DNA of 64,000 nt from Theristus sp. LFF4_11 (taxonomy: Eukaryota; Nematoda; Chromadorea; Monhysterida; Xyalidae). The first letter of the stretch is position 1, and every line of letters begins with the position of its first letter. Below the pieces are notes generated by a model that was not told where the DNA came from, did not search any database, and was given only the letters and a program-made list of their open reading frames with translations. The DNA is taken from the NCBI GenBank assembly GCA_030248135.1, contig JASANC010003355.1, forward strand, positions 1 through 64,000, given 5' to 3'. Shown here piece after piece: positions 1 to 18,334 of this stretch. Made by a program: the position numbers and the translations under genes.

Positions 1-1489
1 CAACCGGGGAATATTAAAGAGAAACTTGGAATTGTTGGAAAATTCACATGCAAACGAGCCGTGCACCAGTTTATACGCGGCCAATCAGCCGACTGCAAAC
101 GAAACCTGCAGAGGAGCAGACACAATATCAAAATCTGTGTGGCATGAAAACTGCCCATGCAGTGACGAACTCTATCTTTCGCCTGCAGCTCGTAATCGGC
201 AACACGCGCCTGCAGGTCGGCCACGGCCGATTGCACGTTCGCTGGCGCGCCACTCACGAACACCTCGCTCAGTTGCTCTTGTTGATCGGGTACCTGAAGG
301 GCGGCTGATTGTACATCAATCAACGGTAGATGAAGCATCAGCGTAGTTTACGTGAAAATGTGAACATTTTAGTGAAAATGTGGACATTTTACGTGAAAAT
401 CAACACCACTTCACGCGACAATCCAACATCTGCCACAATTGAAATCGCACCTTCAACATGACGTCGTGCTGCTGCTGGAAGCTACGAATCTCCTGTCCGC
501 CCTTGCCGATCAGTAGGCGATGCATTTCGAATGGCACCGGCACCGTCTCGTGCACGGGCACCAGAGCCTGGAATGAAGAGAAAATTCATGGAAAAATCGC
601 TCAGAATATGCGCTATTAAAATCACACAAAACCAAAACTGCCTTTTTATCGAATAACACATTCAGCATTCAAAGAGCTTCGATGTGTGCCAGTGTATTAT
701 CAACTTTTAGGTTCAGCGATTCACTGCGTTTACAGGCGTCTAAGGGAAACTAGTTTCAATCTTTACGCGTCAATTCAAGATTGTCTAACGGACTCGCTCC
801 TATTTAGGGGACTCGGATCACTTTGCCAATTTTGAATGCCCGCTTCATGAATGAAACTGTTCACCAATCTATGCGCGCATTGAGTCTCTGGACGAAAATA
901 AAAAGATCCTACCAACGGTGAATGTCAACTAAACGCAACTGTCTGTTCAAATTCAAATTCAATGAGCAAACGCAAACGCAAAGTGCACCCGATTCCGACC
1001 GTGAGCTCCGCCTTGGCGAGTTCAATGTTCGCCGGTGTACCAGTGATCATCACTTGGTTGTGTGCGTTCGTTGCTGGCTTGCTTGTGTCACCCTCACCAT
1101 TGATGTGATCGTTCTGCTGGTTGTACTGCGACGCTGAACACAAAAGAAAGTGACATTTTGAACTGAAGGAATTCAAATTAAAACAAAATCTACATTTCCA
1201 ATGTTTGCAAATCTTTCAGGAAAAACATCTCTGTAAAAATAATCGCACAACAAACAACAAACGGAATAGTAAACAGAAACTGAAGACTGAAACTGAAAGT
1301 CCGCATTCTCACTCAAGCCTCTAACCTAAAGCAAAAAATCTCTAATTCCAGCGATCTGCAACAAAAGAGGAGAAAAAACCTTCCAGGAAAAAATCTCCGT
1401 AAAAATAATCTCCGGAATGATAAACAGAAACAACTGAAGACTCAATCAAACTCAAATTCCACAATCTCACTCAAGCCTCTCTAACCTCG
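1..1489. repeat. left arm of 1.5-kb inverted duplication
   Basis: Positions 1-1489 are the near-perfect reverse complement of about 3079-4560 (paired coordinates sum to 4560-4561). The few differences I noticed are mostly short indels. The arm runs to the first base of the window, so its outer end is not seen. Past 1489 the palindrome continues noisily: about 1543-1590 is still recognisable as the reverse complement of the vigilin exon at 2956-3082, but with inserted and deleted bases, before it dissolves into G/A-rich sequence. The arm contains antisense copies of three vigilin exons and of one MITE. Confidence 0.9.
171..1133 (-). pseudogene. antisense duplicate of vigilin exons (inverted-repeat copy)
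   Basis: Read on the minus strand, 1000-1133, 451-567 and 171-293 repeat the vigilin exons at 3427-3560, 3993-4109 and 4268-4390 with the same splice signals. The next exon inward survives only as a corrupted stretch at about 1543-1590, so this copy has no intact continuation on that side. It is either half of a real inverted duplication or, more likely, an assembly fold-back. I would not count it as a separate gene. Confidence 0.75.
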
Positions 1490-2240
1490 GGGAAAAAAAA
1501 AAAGAAAAAGGGATAAGAAATGATGAAGAAGGGGAGATTCGGGAAACTTTGATCTGCACTTTGTACTTCTGTGGATTTCCTGAATCTGACCGAGGTGGGG
1601 GCGGGAGGGGACGAGGGGAGGGAAAAGAAATGAAAGAGAAAATAAATAAAGTATTGGAAATGGTGGGCGTCGGTGGAGGGGGGGGGGGGGGGGGGCGAGG
1701 GGGGGGGCCGGGGGGGGGATGAGAAAAACGGGGGGGCAGGGTGGGGCTGTGGGAGCGCTGGGAAGAAAAAAAAAAAAAAAAAAAAAAAGAGAAAATAAGA
1801 GTGATGTTTTATGGATGGGTTGATAAGTAGATAGTTTGGAGTTTGATTGGTTAAAAGGGGAAAAAAAAAAAAATAAAGAAAAAAGTTATTTTTGTGAAAA
1901 GAAGTTGGGGTAAATAAAAAGTAGAGGGATGGATGAGGTGAAAGAAAAGTAAAAAAAGAATGAATTTAGGTGGTAAATTGAATGATGAATGATTAAGTTG
2001 TTGAAAAAAATATGATTAGAAAAAGATGGTAATAAAAGATATTTGTGATTATATGGGTGAAAGAGGAGTTTGTATAAAAAAGATAGGATGTAGAAAGGAG
2101 AGTAAAAAAAATAGGTTTTGGAGGAAAGTGTAATAAAAATGTAAGTTGTGGAAAGGTAGAAAGGTGAGTAATAGGGGAATAAATGAGTAATGGATGAGAG
2201 AAAAGATAAAATTGTAAGGAAGAAAAAAAAGAAAAAAACA
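1490..2240. other. low-complexity, probably low-quality junction sequence
   Basis: Long G runs (1678-1720), A runs (1765-1788, 1860-1873) and a purine-only A/G/T texture fill this stretch, unlike anything else nearby. It lies exactly where the left palindrome arm breaks down. No gene is visible; the reading frames here are low-complexity Phe/Leu/Ser strings. It is best read as poorly called sequence at a chimeric junction. Confidence 0.6.
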
Positions 2241-2673
2241 CGGCTTAAACAACAAAAAATGCTGTGATTTTCAAAAAAAGTAGAAGCATCGACGGACGAT
2301 TGCTTTAAAAGTGAACGATCATTTCTATGGTAAATCAACAACAGTCGGTTAAAGCAGCTCAAAATCAAAATGCAATGCATTTTGAGTCCGCGTCGTGGGC
2401 AAGGTCAAAAGGGAAAACCAACTCAAAAATAATAGTTGTATTTATCAGCTAACCGTGCCGTAGGCACGGGTCAATTTGCTAGTAGATTGACGATGACTGG
2501 AATAAAGGCTCACGGGCATGTTGCAGCGAATCTCATCGCTGCTTATATGTTGTTCTTTGGGGTTGTTTTGTATTTTTTTGGGGGTTTTGTTAAGTTTTTC
2601 ACATGTGTATTTCTAAGCGTTCCTTTTTTCAAGTGTCTGTGATACCGATCGTTGTTGCTGACGAGTCCAAACG

Positions 2674-2858
2674 GTTGTTGTTGTTGGGATTTTAGGCGAT
2701 GTTTTCAGCCAGGGCTAACCCAGAGAAGCGTACAGAACGCCATTGAGTAGGGCGCCCATCGAGTTTTCTGTCATTAAGTGTCACTATACACACCCCTCAG
2801 CGGGGCTCGATCCCCGAGCGCACAGACTGTAGCCTAACGCACTACCACCAGGCCACGG
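2674..2858 (-). mobile_element. tRNA-derived SINE, family S1, copy 1
   Basis: On the minus strand it starts CGTGGCCTGGTGGTAGTGCG (A box) and GGATCGAGCCCC (B box), continues with a body containing TCGATGGGCGCCCTACTCAA and GGGTTAGCCCTGGCTGAAAA, and ends in a short (CAA)n tail. Seven further copies are in the window. This one lies in the vigilin intron just upstream of the exon at 2956. Confidence 0.85.
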
Positions 2859-2955
2859 TGTCAGCGTACAACGAATGATCGGCGAAACGCCTCACAGATT
2901 TACCAAATACTTTGATTGTATTTGTACGATTCATTTCATGTTGCGTTTTTCCCAG

Positions 2956-5900
2956 GCTGCCACCGTGACGTCGCCGATCGAGATCGCCCAGGAGCACCAT
3001 CGAACGCTGTTGCAGCGGGGCGGCTTCAAGATTCAGGAAATCCAACAGAAGTACAAAGTGCAGATCAAGTTTCCCGAACGAGGTTAGAGAGGCTTGAGTG
3101 AGATTGTGGAATTTGAGTTTGATTGAGTCTTCAGTTGTTTCTGTTTATCATTCCGGAGATTATTTTTACGGAGATTTTTCCTGGAAGGTTTTTTTTTGTT
3201 GCAGATCGCTGGAATTAGAGATTTTTTGCTTTAGGTTAGAGGCTTGAGTGAGAATGCGGACTTTCAGTTTCAGTCTTCAGTTTCTGTTTACTATTCCGTT
3301 TGTTGTTTGTTGTGCGATTATTTTTACAGAGATGTTTTTCCTGAAAGATTTGCAAACATTGGAAATGTAGATTTTGTTTTAATTTGAATTCCTTCAGTTC
3401 AAAATGTCACTTTCTTTTGTGTTCAGCGTCGCAGTACAACCAGCAGAACGATCACATCAATGGTGAGGGTGACACAAGCAAGCCAGCAACGAACGCACAC
3501 AACCAAGTGATGATCACTGGTACACCGGCGAACATTGAACTCGCCAAGGCGGAGCTCACGGTCGGAATCGGGTGCACTTTGCGTTTGCGTTTGCTCATTG
3601 AATTTGAATTTGAACAGACAGTTGCGTTTAGTTGACATTCACCGTTGGTAGGATCTTTTTATTTTCGTCCAGAGACTCAATGCGCGCATAGATTGGTGAA
3701 CAGTTTCATTCATGAAGCGGGCATTCAAAATTGGCAAAGTGATCCGAGTCCCCTAAATAGGAGCGAGTCCGTTAGACAATCTTGAATTGACGCGTAAAGA
3801 TTGAAACTAGTTTCCCTTAGACGCCTGTAAACGCAGTGAATCGCTGAACCTAAAAGTTGATAATACACTGGCACACATCGAAGCTCTTTGAATGCTGAAT
3901 GTGTTATTCGATAAAAAGGCAGTTTTGGTTTTGTGTGATTTTAATAGCGCATATTCTGAGCGATTTTTCCATGAATTTTCTCTTCATTCCAGGCTCTGGT
4001 GCCCGTGCACGAGACGGTGCCGGTGCCATTCGAAATGCATCGCCTACTGATCGGCAAGGGCGGACAGGAGATTCGTAGCTTCCAGCAGCAGCACGACGTC
4101 ATGTTGAAGGTGCGATTTCAATTGTGGCAGATGTTGGATTGTCGCGTGAAGTGGTGCTGATTTTCACGTAAAATGTCCACATTTTCACATAAAATGTTCA
4201 CATTTTCACGTAAACTACGCTGATGCTTCATCTACCGTTGATTGATGTACAATCAGCCGCCCTTCAGGTACCCGATCAACAAGAGCAACTGAGCGAGGTG
4301 TTCGTGAGTGGCGCGCCAGCGAACGTGCAATCGGCCGTGGCCGACCTGCAGGCGCGTGTTGCCGATTACGAGCTGCAGGCGAAAGATAGAGTTCGTCACT
4401 GCATGGGCAGTTTTCATGCCACACAGATTTTGATATTGTGTCTGCTCCTCTGCAGGTTTCGTTTGCAGTCGGCTGATTGGCCGCGTATAAACTGGTGCAC
4501 GGCTTGTTTGCATGTGAATTTTCCAACAATTCCAAGTTTCTCTTTAATATTCCCCGGTTGAGAGACTGCATAGAAAGGAAATAAGAAAAAGAAACAAAAT
4601 AGACCCCTGGACTCTCACCATACCCGTTCTAAACTCAGCTAAGGCGTACTCAACTAATGGGTACTACGGGTGATCGATCACCGACACTGCATGTCATTCT
4701 CAGATTCTTCCGCTTCACCAAAAAAAAATCGTTCATTTCAAAATTCCACATTCCATTTTCACAAAATTCAAATAGCGTTCGTTACGATTGAACTGCCAGG
4801 AACTGCGCGCGTTCGAGATGAAAGTGGCGGTCGACCAGCAGCATCACCAGCGCATCATCGGCCCTCGTGGTCAGACGATCAACGCGCTGCGCAACGAACA
4901 CGAGCTGCAGATCTCGGTGCCGTCGGTCGAACGAATCGCGCAGGGTGCCAATCCGAATGAAATCGTGCTCCATGGTCGGTGCGGGGGCGGGGCCGAGGAT
5001 AGGGTTAGGGGTTTGAAATAATTTTTTTCGTTTTTAATCAGGATTTTCTTTTTTACTCTTAACCCTAGGCGTGGATGGGGGTCTCTGCGGTTTATTTATT
5101 TTATCGCGCACCGGTGCCGGAAACTGGCAATACTGTCTATATGCCTGCGCTATAGACAGACGGTTCGGAGCCAAAATTGATAGTGATATTTTAGTAGTGC
5201 AGAATTTTCGTGACTTTCCAACTCTGAAATGCCATCCACAATGTTGTGTACGTTAGTAAAAAAGTAAAAATCCGTTTTTTTGTTTCACTTGTGTATTTTT
5301 TTTGTTCTCCACGTCAGGCTACGAGGCGAACTGCGAGCGCTGCAAGACTGCGATCCTGGACATGGTGAACAAGTACGAGTCGATGGTGCGCCAGGAAATC
5401 ACACTCGACGCTCGAGTTCATCCGAGGCTCATCGGACAGAAAGGACGCAATCTGCGCAAGGTGAAGCTGCTGGAAATTTGTGGCTTCCGCACTGGTCTGG
5501 AAACCGGAAGCCTACCCATATTGCTCGGCGTGTTGTGTGATCGTGTCGTCAAATTATTGATTTTTGTTTTCTGCTGGTCTGCGTTAGCACCGGGCTCGCG
5601 CGTCCTGCATTGACGCAATGAGCTTGGATTCATAATCAAAATCGGTTCTCTGTTGCACCTCAGGTGATGGACGAATACAGCGTTGAGATCACGTTTCCAC
5701 GGTCGACCGACCCCGACCCGAACTTGGTCGTCATCAGCGGTCATAACGAGGACAGCGTATTCGACTGCATCGACTATCTGCGTAACCTCGAGGAGGAATA
5801 CCTGCAGGTTGCCTCTGCGGCAATGTATTGTTTTTGTTTTGCTTTCGATTATTTCGATGTACAACGAATAATTGGCGAAACGCCCAGCAGATTTACCAAA

Positions 5901-6309
5901 TAATTTGATTGTATTTATCATTGTTTTGCTGACACGTTGCCTGCGTGTCGCCGCTCGTGGCCTGGTGGTAGTGCGTTAGACTGCAGTCTGCGCGCTCGGG
6001 GGATCGAGCCCCGCCGAGGGGCGTATAGGCACTTAATGACAGCGGAAACTCGATGGGCGCCCTACTCAATGGCGGTTCGGTGCGCTTCTCTGGGTTAGCC
6101 GTGGCTGAAAACGTCGCCTAAAAATGCCAACAAGCAACAACAACAACTGCAGGACATCAACGAACGCGGGCAGTACATTGCGCCGCCGAAGGAGCCGCCG
6201 CGCGTCGCGGAACACCCGGCCGAGATGCAGATCATGAACGCGCCATGGACGGCGCCCGACATGACGTCCATTGAGGAGTTTCCGTCGATGGGCGGCGCTG
6301 GTGCTTCCG
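2956..6309 (+). CDS. vigilin (multi-KH RNA-binding protein), C-terminal part
   Basis: The C-terminal half of a vigilin/HDLBP-type protein, a cytoplasmic and ER-associated protein with about 14 KH domains that binds mRNA and tRNA. Exons: 2956-3082, 3427-3560, 3993-4109, 4268-4390, 4800-4974, 5318-5460, 5664-5807 and 6153-6309; all phases agree. Four KH repeats can be read. The first has a degenerate loop (RGGF); the others have LIGKGGQEI, IIGPRGQTI and LIGQKGRNL. The last exon carries the vigilin tail signature NAPWTAPDM..EEFPSM. The N-terminal KH domains should lie upstream of 2956, but only the inverted-repeat junction is there, so the gene is broken in this assembly. The end after 6309 is unresolved: a GT donor follows, but read-through would add about 21 residues before a stop. 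A SINE tail forms the acceptor region of the last exon. Confidence 0.88.
3079..4560. repeat. right arm of inverted duplication
   Basis: Reverse complement of 1-1489. This arm lies in a continuous, correctly spliced vigilin gene, so it is the native copy. Beyond 4560 (toward 4800) the vigilin gene continues normally. Confidence 0.9.
3666..3852 (+). mobile_element. MITE family D (GACTCAATGCG termini), copy 1
   Basis: A roughly 190-bp element whose ends are inverted (GACTCAATGCG at the left, a degenerate CGCAGTGAATCGC at the right). Shared body words include ATTGAAACTAGTTTCC and GATCCGAGTCCCCTAAAT. The inverted-repeat counterpart is at about 708-894. Other copies are at 13883, 16851, 22293, 26506 and, partly, 61420. 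Confidence 0.75.
4990..5180. repeat. fragment of SINE S3 3' region
   Basis: AGGGTTAGGGGTTTGAAA at about 4998 and CCGGAAACTGGCAATACTG at about 5118 match the tail and body of the tRNA-derived element at 40926-41158. It lies in a vigilin intron. Boundaries are unclear. Confidence 0.4.
5955..6148 (+). mobile_element. tRNA-derived SINE, family S1, copy 2
   Basis: Full-length: A box at about 5957-5975, B box GGATCGAGCCCC at about 6000, the standard body, and an (CAA)n tail ending at about 6146. The tail is followed directly by CTGCAG, the splice acceptor of the last visible vigilin exon (6153). Confidence 0.9.
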
Positions 6310-8684
6310 GTGGGTCTGTTTGTGGGCATGTTTTGGTCAATCTTCTTGGCTGTGCACAGTTTTGCGATTGACAGTTGGATCTGTTTTTTTTGTTTATCTT
6401 CACGCAATGGAAAACCGTAGATTTTGGCGCCAACTGAGTAACTTCAGGATTGCTTGTAATGAGCGTGCGAGATTTGACCATTGGACTGAGAAACGGCAAA
6501 CTTTTGTACGGTATGGCCGATTAAACATGGCAGCTTTTTTCAGGGTTCAAGGAGCGCGCGAATTTTGAATGTAAGAAAAAAGACGTTCAGAAACCAAATT
6601 GTGTGCTAAATTTGACGCTTTTTTAAACTAACGGATTATTCGCGCTATTCTGTTCATTCTTTTTCCGTTGCACACATGATTGGGAATTATGTTTGCATTA
6701 TTGAAAAAGACAACTCCTAGTCTGCGACTGATCCCGCCTTGACGGACTGCCTCATTTATTCGGCCATATTGTAGCGTCAAAGTATTCCAGCTGGCTCGCA
6801 ACAGACGCCATCAGTTGCCAGCGCTTGGGCTCGTCGTTAACAAGTGAAACGACTCTCGAAGTTTGACTGACAGGCTTGCTTCGGCCCATCAGTGAGACGG
6901 CACGATCTATCTAACTTATTATATCGAAACGAGGAAATATTATTTTTTACCCATTGTTGCATTGTTCAGTTCAACTCTTCGTGGTTTCTTTTCGTTCGAC
7001 CCCGGATGATGTTCCTGCCTGACCCTAATGTTATTTTTTTGTGAAATGTCTTTGATACTTCAGTTCCAACTTGTTTTGCTTGAAACACAGCTCACGATTT
7101 TCACATGCCAATAATTCTGAAACCAATTTGAGTAATTTGATATATCTCGCACGTCGACCGAGAAAGCAAGTTTCAGAGATAACTTATCCAATCTGCGCCA
7201 CGCCAGAAAACACACAAAACACGTGTGTATTATGCATTCGTATTTCATTGTTGATCATTGTTATTCTTAAACTTCGTTTTACGTATTGTGATTGTTCACG
7301 AGCGAGCTTGTGTTGCTCGCACATTTTGTGCTGTTTCGATTTTCAGACAATGAACGACCCATTCGTTTTTGGTTACACTTTGAATGAGGTGCTGCTGTTC
7401 TTTTGGACTGTGCTTGGGACCTTTCGCAAAACTTTTTAGTTTTTTTCCTACTTCTGGTTTCTTTCAGGCATATCTATCTAATGGAGTCCATGAACCGATG
7501 AAAGTTGCGTCGGTAAATTTTTGAGTTTGCCACAATCGGAAACTTTCTCGTCCCTCTGTATCCACAACACAGATCGTGTTTGCTGTTTGTACTTATTGTT
7601 GTTGTTCTTTGTTGTTTTCAACTGTGGTGTTTTTGTGTATTTATTGTTCTGTTTTAATTTTTTACTATTCGTTTAGTCTGTTTTTGTACTTCTATAATGA
7701 TGCTCAAGCCCAATAGCAAAGCAGACCGTAATGTCAACCATAAACATTTTTTAGCCAAGGATACTGGTTTTCGTTATTTGCGGTTATTTTGCTTTGTTCT
7801 CTCAGTTTGTATATGGCCTTTTCTTTCCTATTTAGGTTGTTAACTTGTTTTTTGTATTTATTTTGAGTTCTCTTTAAGAAACATATTTTTTGTTTTGCTC
7901 CTTGTGCCTTGGAAGGATAAAGTTATTGTTTCGATTTGTTAATTTACACGCAAGACTGAAAATGACATAATTTTGTTAACTCTGACTTATCCCCAATTCC
8001 TGCGGTGGGTATAGGAATTATAATGTATGTTGTATTTTTGTTTTGTTGTTATTTGTGATTGCGTTTTCGTGATTTACAATGTTCTAATGTGCCTCCGTGT
8101 TCCGGACGTTTATTCTGTAAAATAATTTTTGTGATATATTTGGGTACTTTTTTTGGTTGAGTTGCTTTCTAATCGGATTTCCTACCCCATTTGTTAGTTA
8201 TTCTTGTGTCACTGTTCATTTATTTTTTTAAACGTGCAAATTGATTTTAGGTTGCCTTGCTTATTACAAGCAGAGAACGTTCGTATTTTTATATTTAAAA
8301 CTTGTGCGAATTGATTACTTTTTGCTACAACACTGGTTTTGATACGGCGCTTTGAACGTGTGGGTGATTTTGGATTTCAGATTTCACATTTGTCGTCAGA
8401 GTTTTTCAGGATAGAAGAAATAAAATGATTATAAAGGGTAAAATGGGTGGCGTTGTTTGGTGTTTTCGTGTTTCGTTCGATTCAAGATTCAAACTGTACG
8501 CAATCTTGAGTTTTTTCTTTGATTTCCTCCAGTGTATTTTCGTTGCATGCTGCATGTATGATATTTGCAAAGGCGAAGGCCGCTCGTTGGCTGCATTTGA
8601 ATTATAGAACGCTGATTGGTTGCACTTGAATCACACAGCCAATCAGTGAACAATCAAGTTGAGCGCACAGTTTCAGTGTTTGCA
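6310..8684. other. vigilin 3' end / intergenic, T-rich
   Basis: Between the last recognised vigilin exon and the PECR start. It holds a mariner-type MITE (6509-6771) and about 1.9 kb of T-rich sequence without a convincing long reading frame. One or more terminal vigilin exons and its 3' UTR probably lie here; possible acceptors end near 6973, 7065, 7348 and 7468, but I cannot choose. Two CCAAT-box sequences in opposite orientations (about 8613-8645) precede the PECR start. Confidence 0.5.
6509..6771 (+). mobile_element. mariner-type MITE family M, copy 1
   Basis: A 263-bp element flanked by TA (6507-6508 and 6772-6773). Its ends are inverted: CGGTATGGCCGATTAAACAT at the left and ATTTATTCGGCCATATTG at the right. 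It has no coding capacity. Copies also lie at 32524, 47840 and 63621. TA duplication and inverted ends are typical of Tc1/mariner derivatives. Confidence 0.85.
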
Positions 8685-15245
<6,561 letters not shown>

Positions 15246-15846
15246 TGTGATTTCCAATTCAGTGCACTTACGGATGCAATAATGTTGCGAGAGATGATTG
15301 TTTTTAATGTTGGTCATGCCGTTAACTCAAAAAGTTAGATTTATTATAAAGCTGACGTTCAGACAGACGATGATGCTCGTCTGTTGTTCTGTTTCTGTTT
15401 TATTCGGCATGTTTTTTTTGTATCGGGCAAGTGCACACTGAAACAAGTTCGAAACCAGCAAGCTGGGCTGACAGCCGTGTAAAAACAAGTGAATAAGAAG
15501 ACGAAAATTTTGTAAAAACAAATTAAATAAATATAATCATAAAGAGAATAAATTCCATAACTGAAATGTAATGAGAATAAATCTTGTTTGTGGTTTTTTT
15601 CTTTGCCCACCAGTTTTTCACCACCACCAGTCTTTTGCAACCTGGCCACCAGTAAAAACACAGTTCAATCCACAGTCCAATGTCATTGCCTTTGTACACG
15701 CGGCACCCTAACAAACCGACACCAAACAAACTACAAAAAGAATCACGATTGTCTTCGGGTCAACCCAGTTCCGAACTACAGAGTGGCACCAAAGATTACA
15801 CCAAAGTCATCACAAGAGAACCACGCACATAAAAGTCTGAATCATC
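15246..15846. other. intergenic / PECR 3' UTR
   Basis: No gene seen. An AATAAA hexamer at about 15524 is a possible PECR polyadenylation signal, about 280 bp past the stop codon. The sequence is otherwise unremarkable. Confidence 0.4.
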
Positions 15847-16807
15847 ATGTACCCAAACCGAACGAAAACAAGCTCGATTTCGTCGGGCAAACCGTCAAAA
15901 CCAGACGTTCCAATCTGTGCGTTGGTTGTAATTATTGTTTGTGCTTCTGCAGCAGCCGCTATCAAATGTCACTACCACAACTTCAATCATCCAAATGTCA
16001 CAGAAATCACCTGTCAGCACCCTAACGACGCTTGCGAGACGGTAAACTCGATTTTCAGATTGAATTTTAGGAAGTTCTGGAAATCACTGACATTTTTCAA
16101 AAGCGATTTTCAAACTTACTAAATTTTTCAATGCCCGCGCACCAAATGATTAATTCTCAAGTTGGGAATCGAATCTCGGTTGCTGTTTTTACTATAGCAT
16201 CCAAGCAAATCCGAGTCTCGCCAACTCAATCAAGCTGATCGATACGCGAAACCCAGAGAAAAAAACTATTGCCATGCCAGTGCTGTGGTAGTGGGATTTA
16301 GGCGATGTTTTCAGCCAGGGCTAACCCAGAGAAGCGTACAGAAACGCCATTGAGTAGGGCGCCCATCGAGTTTTCCTGTCATCAGGTGCCCATACACTCG
16401 TCGGCGGGGCTCGATCCCCCGAACGCATAGACTGCAGTCTAACGCACGTACCACCAGGCCGCGAGCGGTAACCGTGGTGGTGGGTTACCGCGGTGCACTT
16501 AGCGCAACACACAGCGGTAGCCCAGACAGCAGCGTCTCAGAGACAGTCGCGATTCTGACTCTTGTGCACTCCGTGGCAGTTCCGCTACTACGACAAGAAC
16601 TGGACGTCGAACGAGTATACGGAGCGTCGTGGGCGTCAGTGCGCTCGCATGCGCAGCGCACACTGCAGAAAGAGCAACTGCGGCGGCGGCGTGGCGCGCG
16701 GACACAACGTCAGCGATCTGACGCTGCGCTACTGGCTGTGCTGCTGCGATGGGGCGGACTTGTGCAACGACGACTGGTCGGTCGTTGGCACTGGCACCGG
16801 CGACTAG
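15847..16807 (+). CDS. secreted three-finger (Ly6/activin-receptor-like) protein
   Basis: Exons 15847-16041 and 16580-16807 join in phase 0 to give about 140 residues. After a 21-residue polar start there is a strong hydrophobic stretch (ICALVVIIVCASAAAA) acting as signal peptide or anchor, and then a Cys-rich domain with ten cysteines (C-H, C-Q, C-E, C-A, C-R, C-G, a CCC triplet, and a final LCN). The closing CC..LCN pattern is the hallmark of three-finger Ly6/uPAR and activin-receptor-type ectodomains, which are numerous in nematodes. I see no kinase or second membrane segment, and no clear C-terminal GPI signal. The ligand or function is unknown. The start codon is the first in frame; trans-splicing could change it. 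Confidence 0.7.
16291..16464 (-). mobile_element. tRNA-derived SINE, family S1, copy 4
   Basis: The full SINE body lies on the minus strand with tRNA-like head at 16464, but the (CAA)n tail is missing (TGTGGTAGTGGGATTTAGGCG at the boundary). It is in the only intron of the three-finger gene. Confidence 0.8.
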
Positions 16808-16850
16808 AGCGAGTCATTGTCGGATCGTTACTATTATTTTTTCTTTAAGA

Positions 16851-17040
16851 CCTGCGACTCAATGCAGTTGTGGACGTGAAAGCAAACTACATAGTTTCGA
16901 TCTTTATGTGGCAATTCAGAATATCCTAAGTGACCCGGCCTTATTTAGGGGACTCGTATCCCTTTGCCAATTTTGAATTCCCGTGTCGTGCATTAGACTG
17001 CTTACCCATCTATGCGCGCATTGAGACGCGGGACCGAAAT
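16851..17040 (+). mobile_element. MITE family D, copy 3
   Basis: GCGACTCAATGC at the left and GCGCGCATTGAGACGCGGGA at the right form its inverted ends, with the family body between (GTGACCCGGCCTTATTTAGG). Confidence 0.8.
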
Positions 17041-17185
17041 AAAAGATATTACTATGATAATACCAGATAGGGTAATACTAACTTGCAGCACTCGTTGTTT
17101 TAGTACATTCCAATTCGGTTTCAAATGTTCGGCGGTACCTTTGGAGACATTTCATTCGCTACTCACGGTTCGGATTGTGAGTTGG

Positions 17186-17415
17186 TATTGTAGATTTATT
17201 CGAACGTGTCGAACTTCAATGACGCCGATTTGCTTTCAAAACCGCTCGTTTCTCATGCACAGGCACCAGAGCTTTCAGTTCTTTTCACTCCAATCGCGTG
17301 CATGTTTTCACGTGAATAGACCAGCGAAAAACTTGGCTGTGCAAGACAACTGTAGCACATGTTTCAGATCACATGACGTCATTGACGACAATACACGTTT
17401 AAAAAATAGGCTATA
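17186..17415 (+). mobile_element. MITE family C (CRE-bearing), copy 1
   Basis: Inverted ends TATTGTAGATTTATTCGAAC and CACGTTTAAAAAATAGGCTA, with an internal ATGACGTCAT near the right end. More diverged than copies at 21479, 43101 and 63600. Confidence 0.65.
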
Positions 17416-18334
17416 GTGAAATTTGTTATTGAACTGGCAGTGGAGTTAGTAGAACGCGTTCTCAGTGGCGGCATTTTTGAGAACCTGACCGGGATTCTTT
17501 TGAACTGTTGATATTATATGCTCGATCTGTTAACGATTTCTCCATTTCTTATTGTTCCGAGTTTCGTGTTCGAATAACAACAAACAGCCACAACTGTTTC
17601 GTGGAATTAGTTTTTTCAGAAGCGGTACGATTGGATTTTTTTTACAAATTTTCCGACTTTCGTTGTTTTAATGACGAATTTATTCAGTGGAACGCCGTTG
17701 GAGATTCAAGTTTCAAATTCAAAAAACTATGCTAATTTGACATGCTGTCGGTCCCGATATTCTGCGAGACACACGTAATCCTGGCAGATAAGACGTACAC
17801 AGACTTTCAATATTTTATCACAAAGAAAATCACTCAAGACAACAACAGAAGATGCAAAGCCAGTATCTTTTATTGAAACAAATATCTTTTGAACTACCTA
17901 TTAGCATCATTATAACTAGTTCAGTATCTACAATAAATAAATATTCAATGACAAAATAAGCGACGTTCAAGTTTGCAAAGACTGAGGAATTGTCACTGAC
18001 GAAGGTACAATCATGCTCAGCTCACGCTCACCAAAGCAGTTTTAAAATTCAAGTTGCGTTTCTTCACCACAAAGACAACATCGAGCTATAGGTTCACAAA
18101 TTCTACGACCCATTCATGTTGAAGCGCGTATATCCTTCGCTTTACGTTCATGAGGCAAAAAAACAGCAAAAATCTTTCCGTTCCTTTGAGTTCAGTTCTG
18201 GATTCACGTTGAAACACGTGTTCATGTTGTGCAACGAGTGCTGTCACCATGAAGCGGTCTTCACACCAAAAAAAACACAATCACAAAACGACACGACACA
18301 AACCAACAAGAAAGAAAAAAACACCGTTATTCGA

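Larger units (their letters stand above)
16808..18334. other. intergenic region with MITEs
   Basis: Contains MITE D copy 3 (16851-17040) and MITE C copy 1 (17186-17415). No gene is seen. AATAAA on the minus strand (plus 17869-17874) is a candidate polyadenylation signal for the PDH E1-alpha gene, about 460 bp past its stop. Confidence 0.5.

Noticed and set aside
1886..2380. 164-residue Phe/Leu/Ser frame with apparent membrane segments
   Set aside because: Lies in the low-quality A/G-rich junction; composition only.
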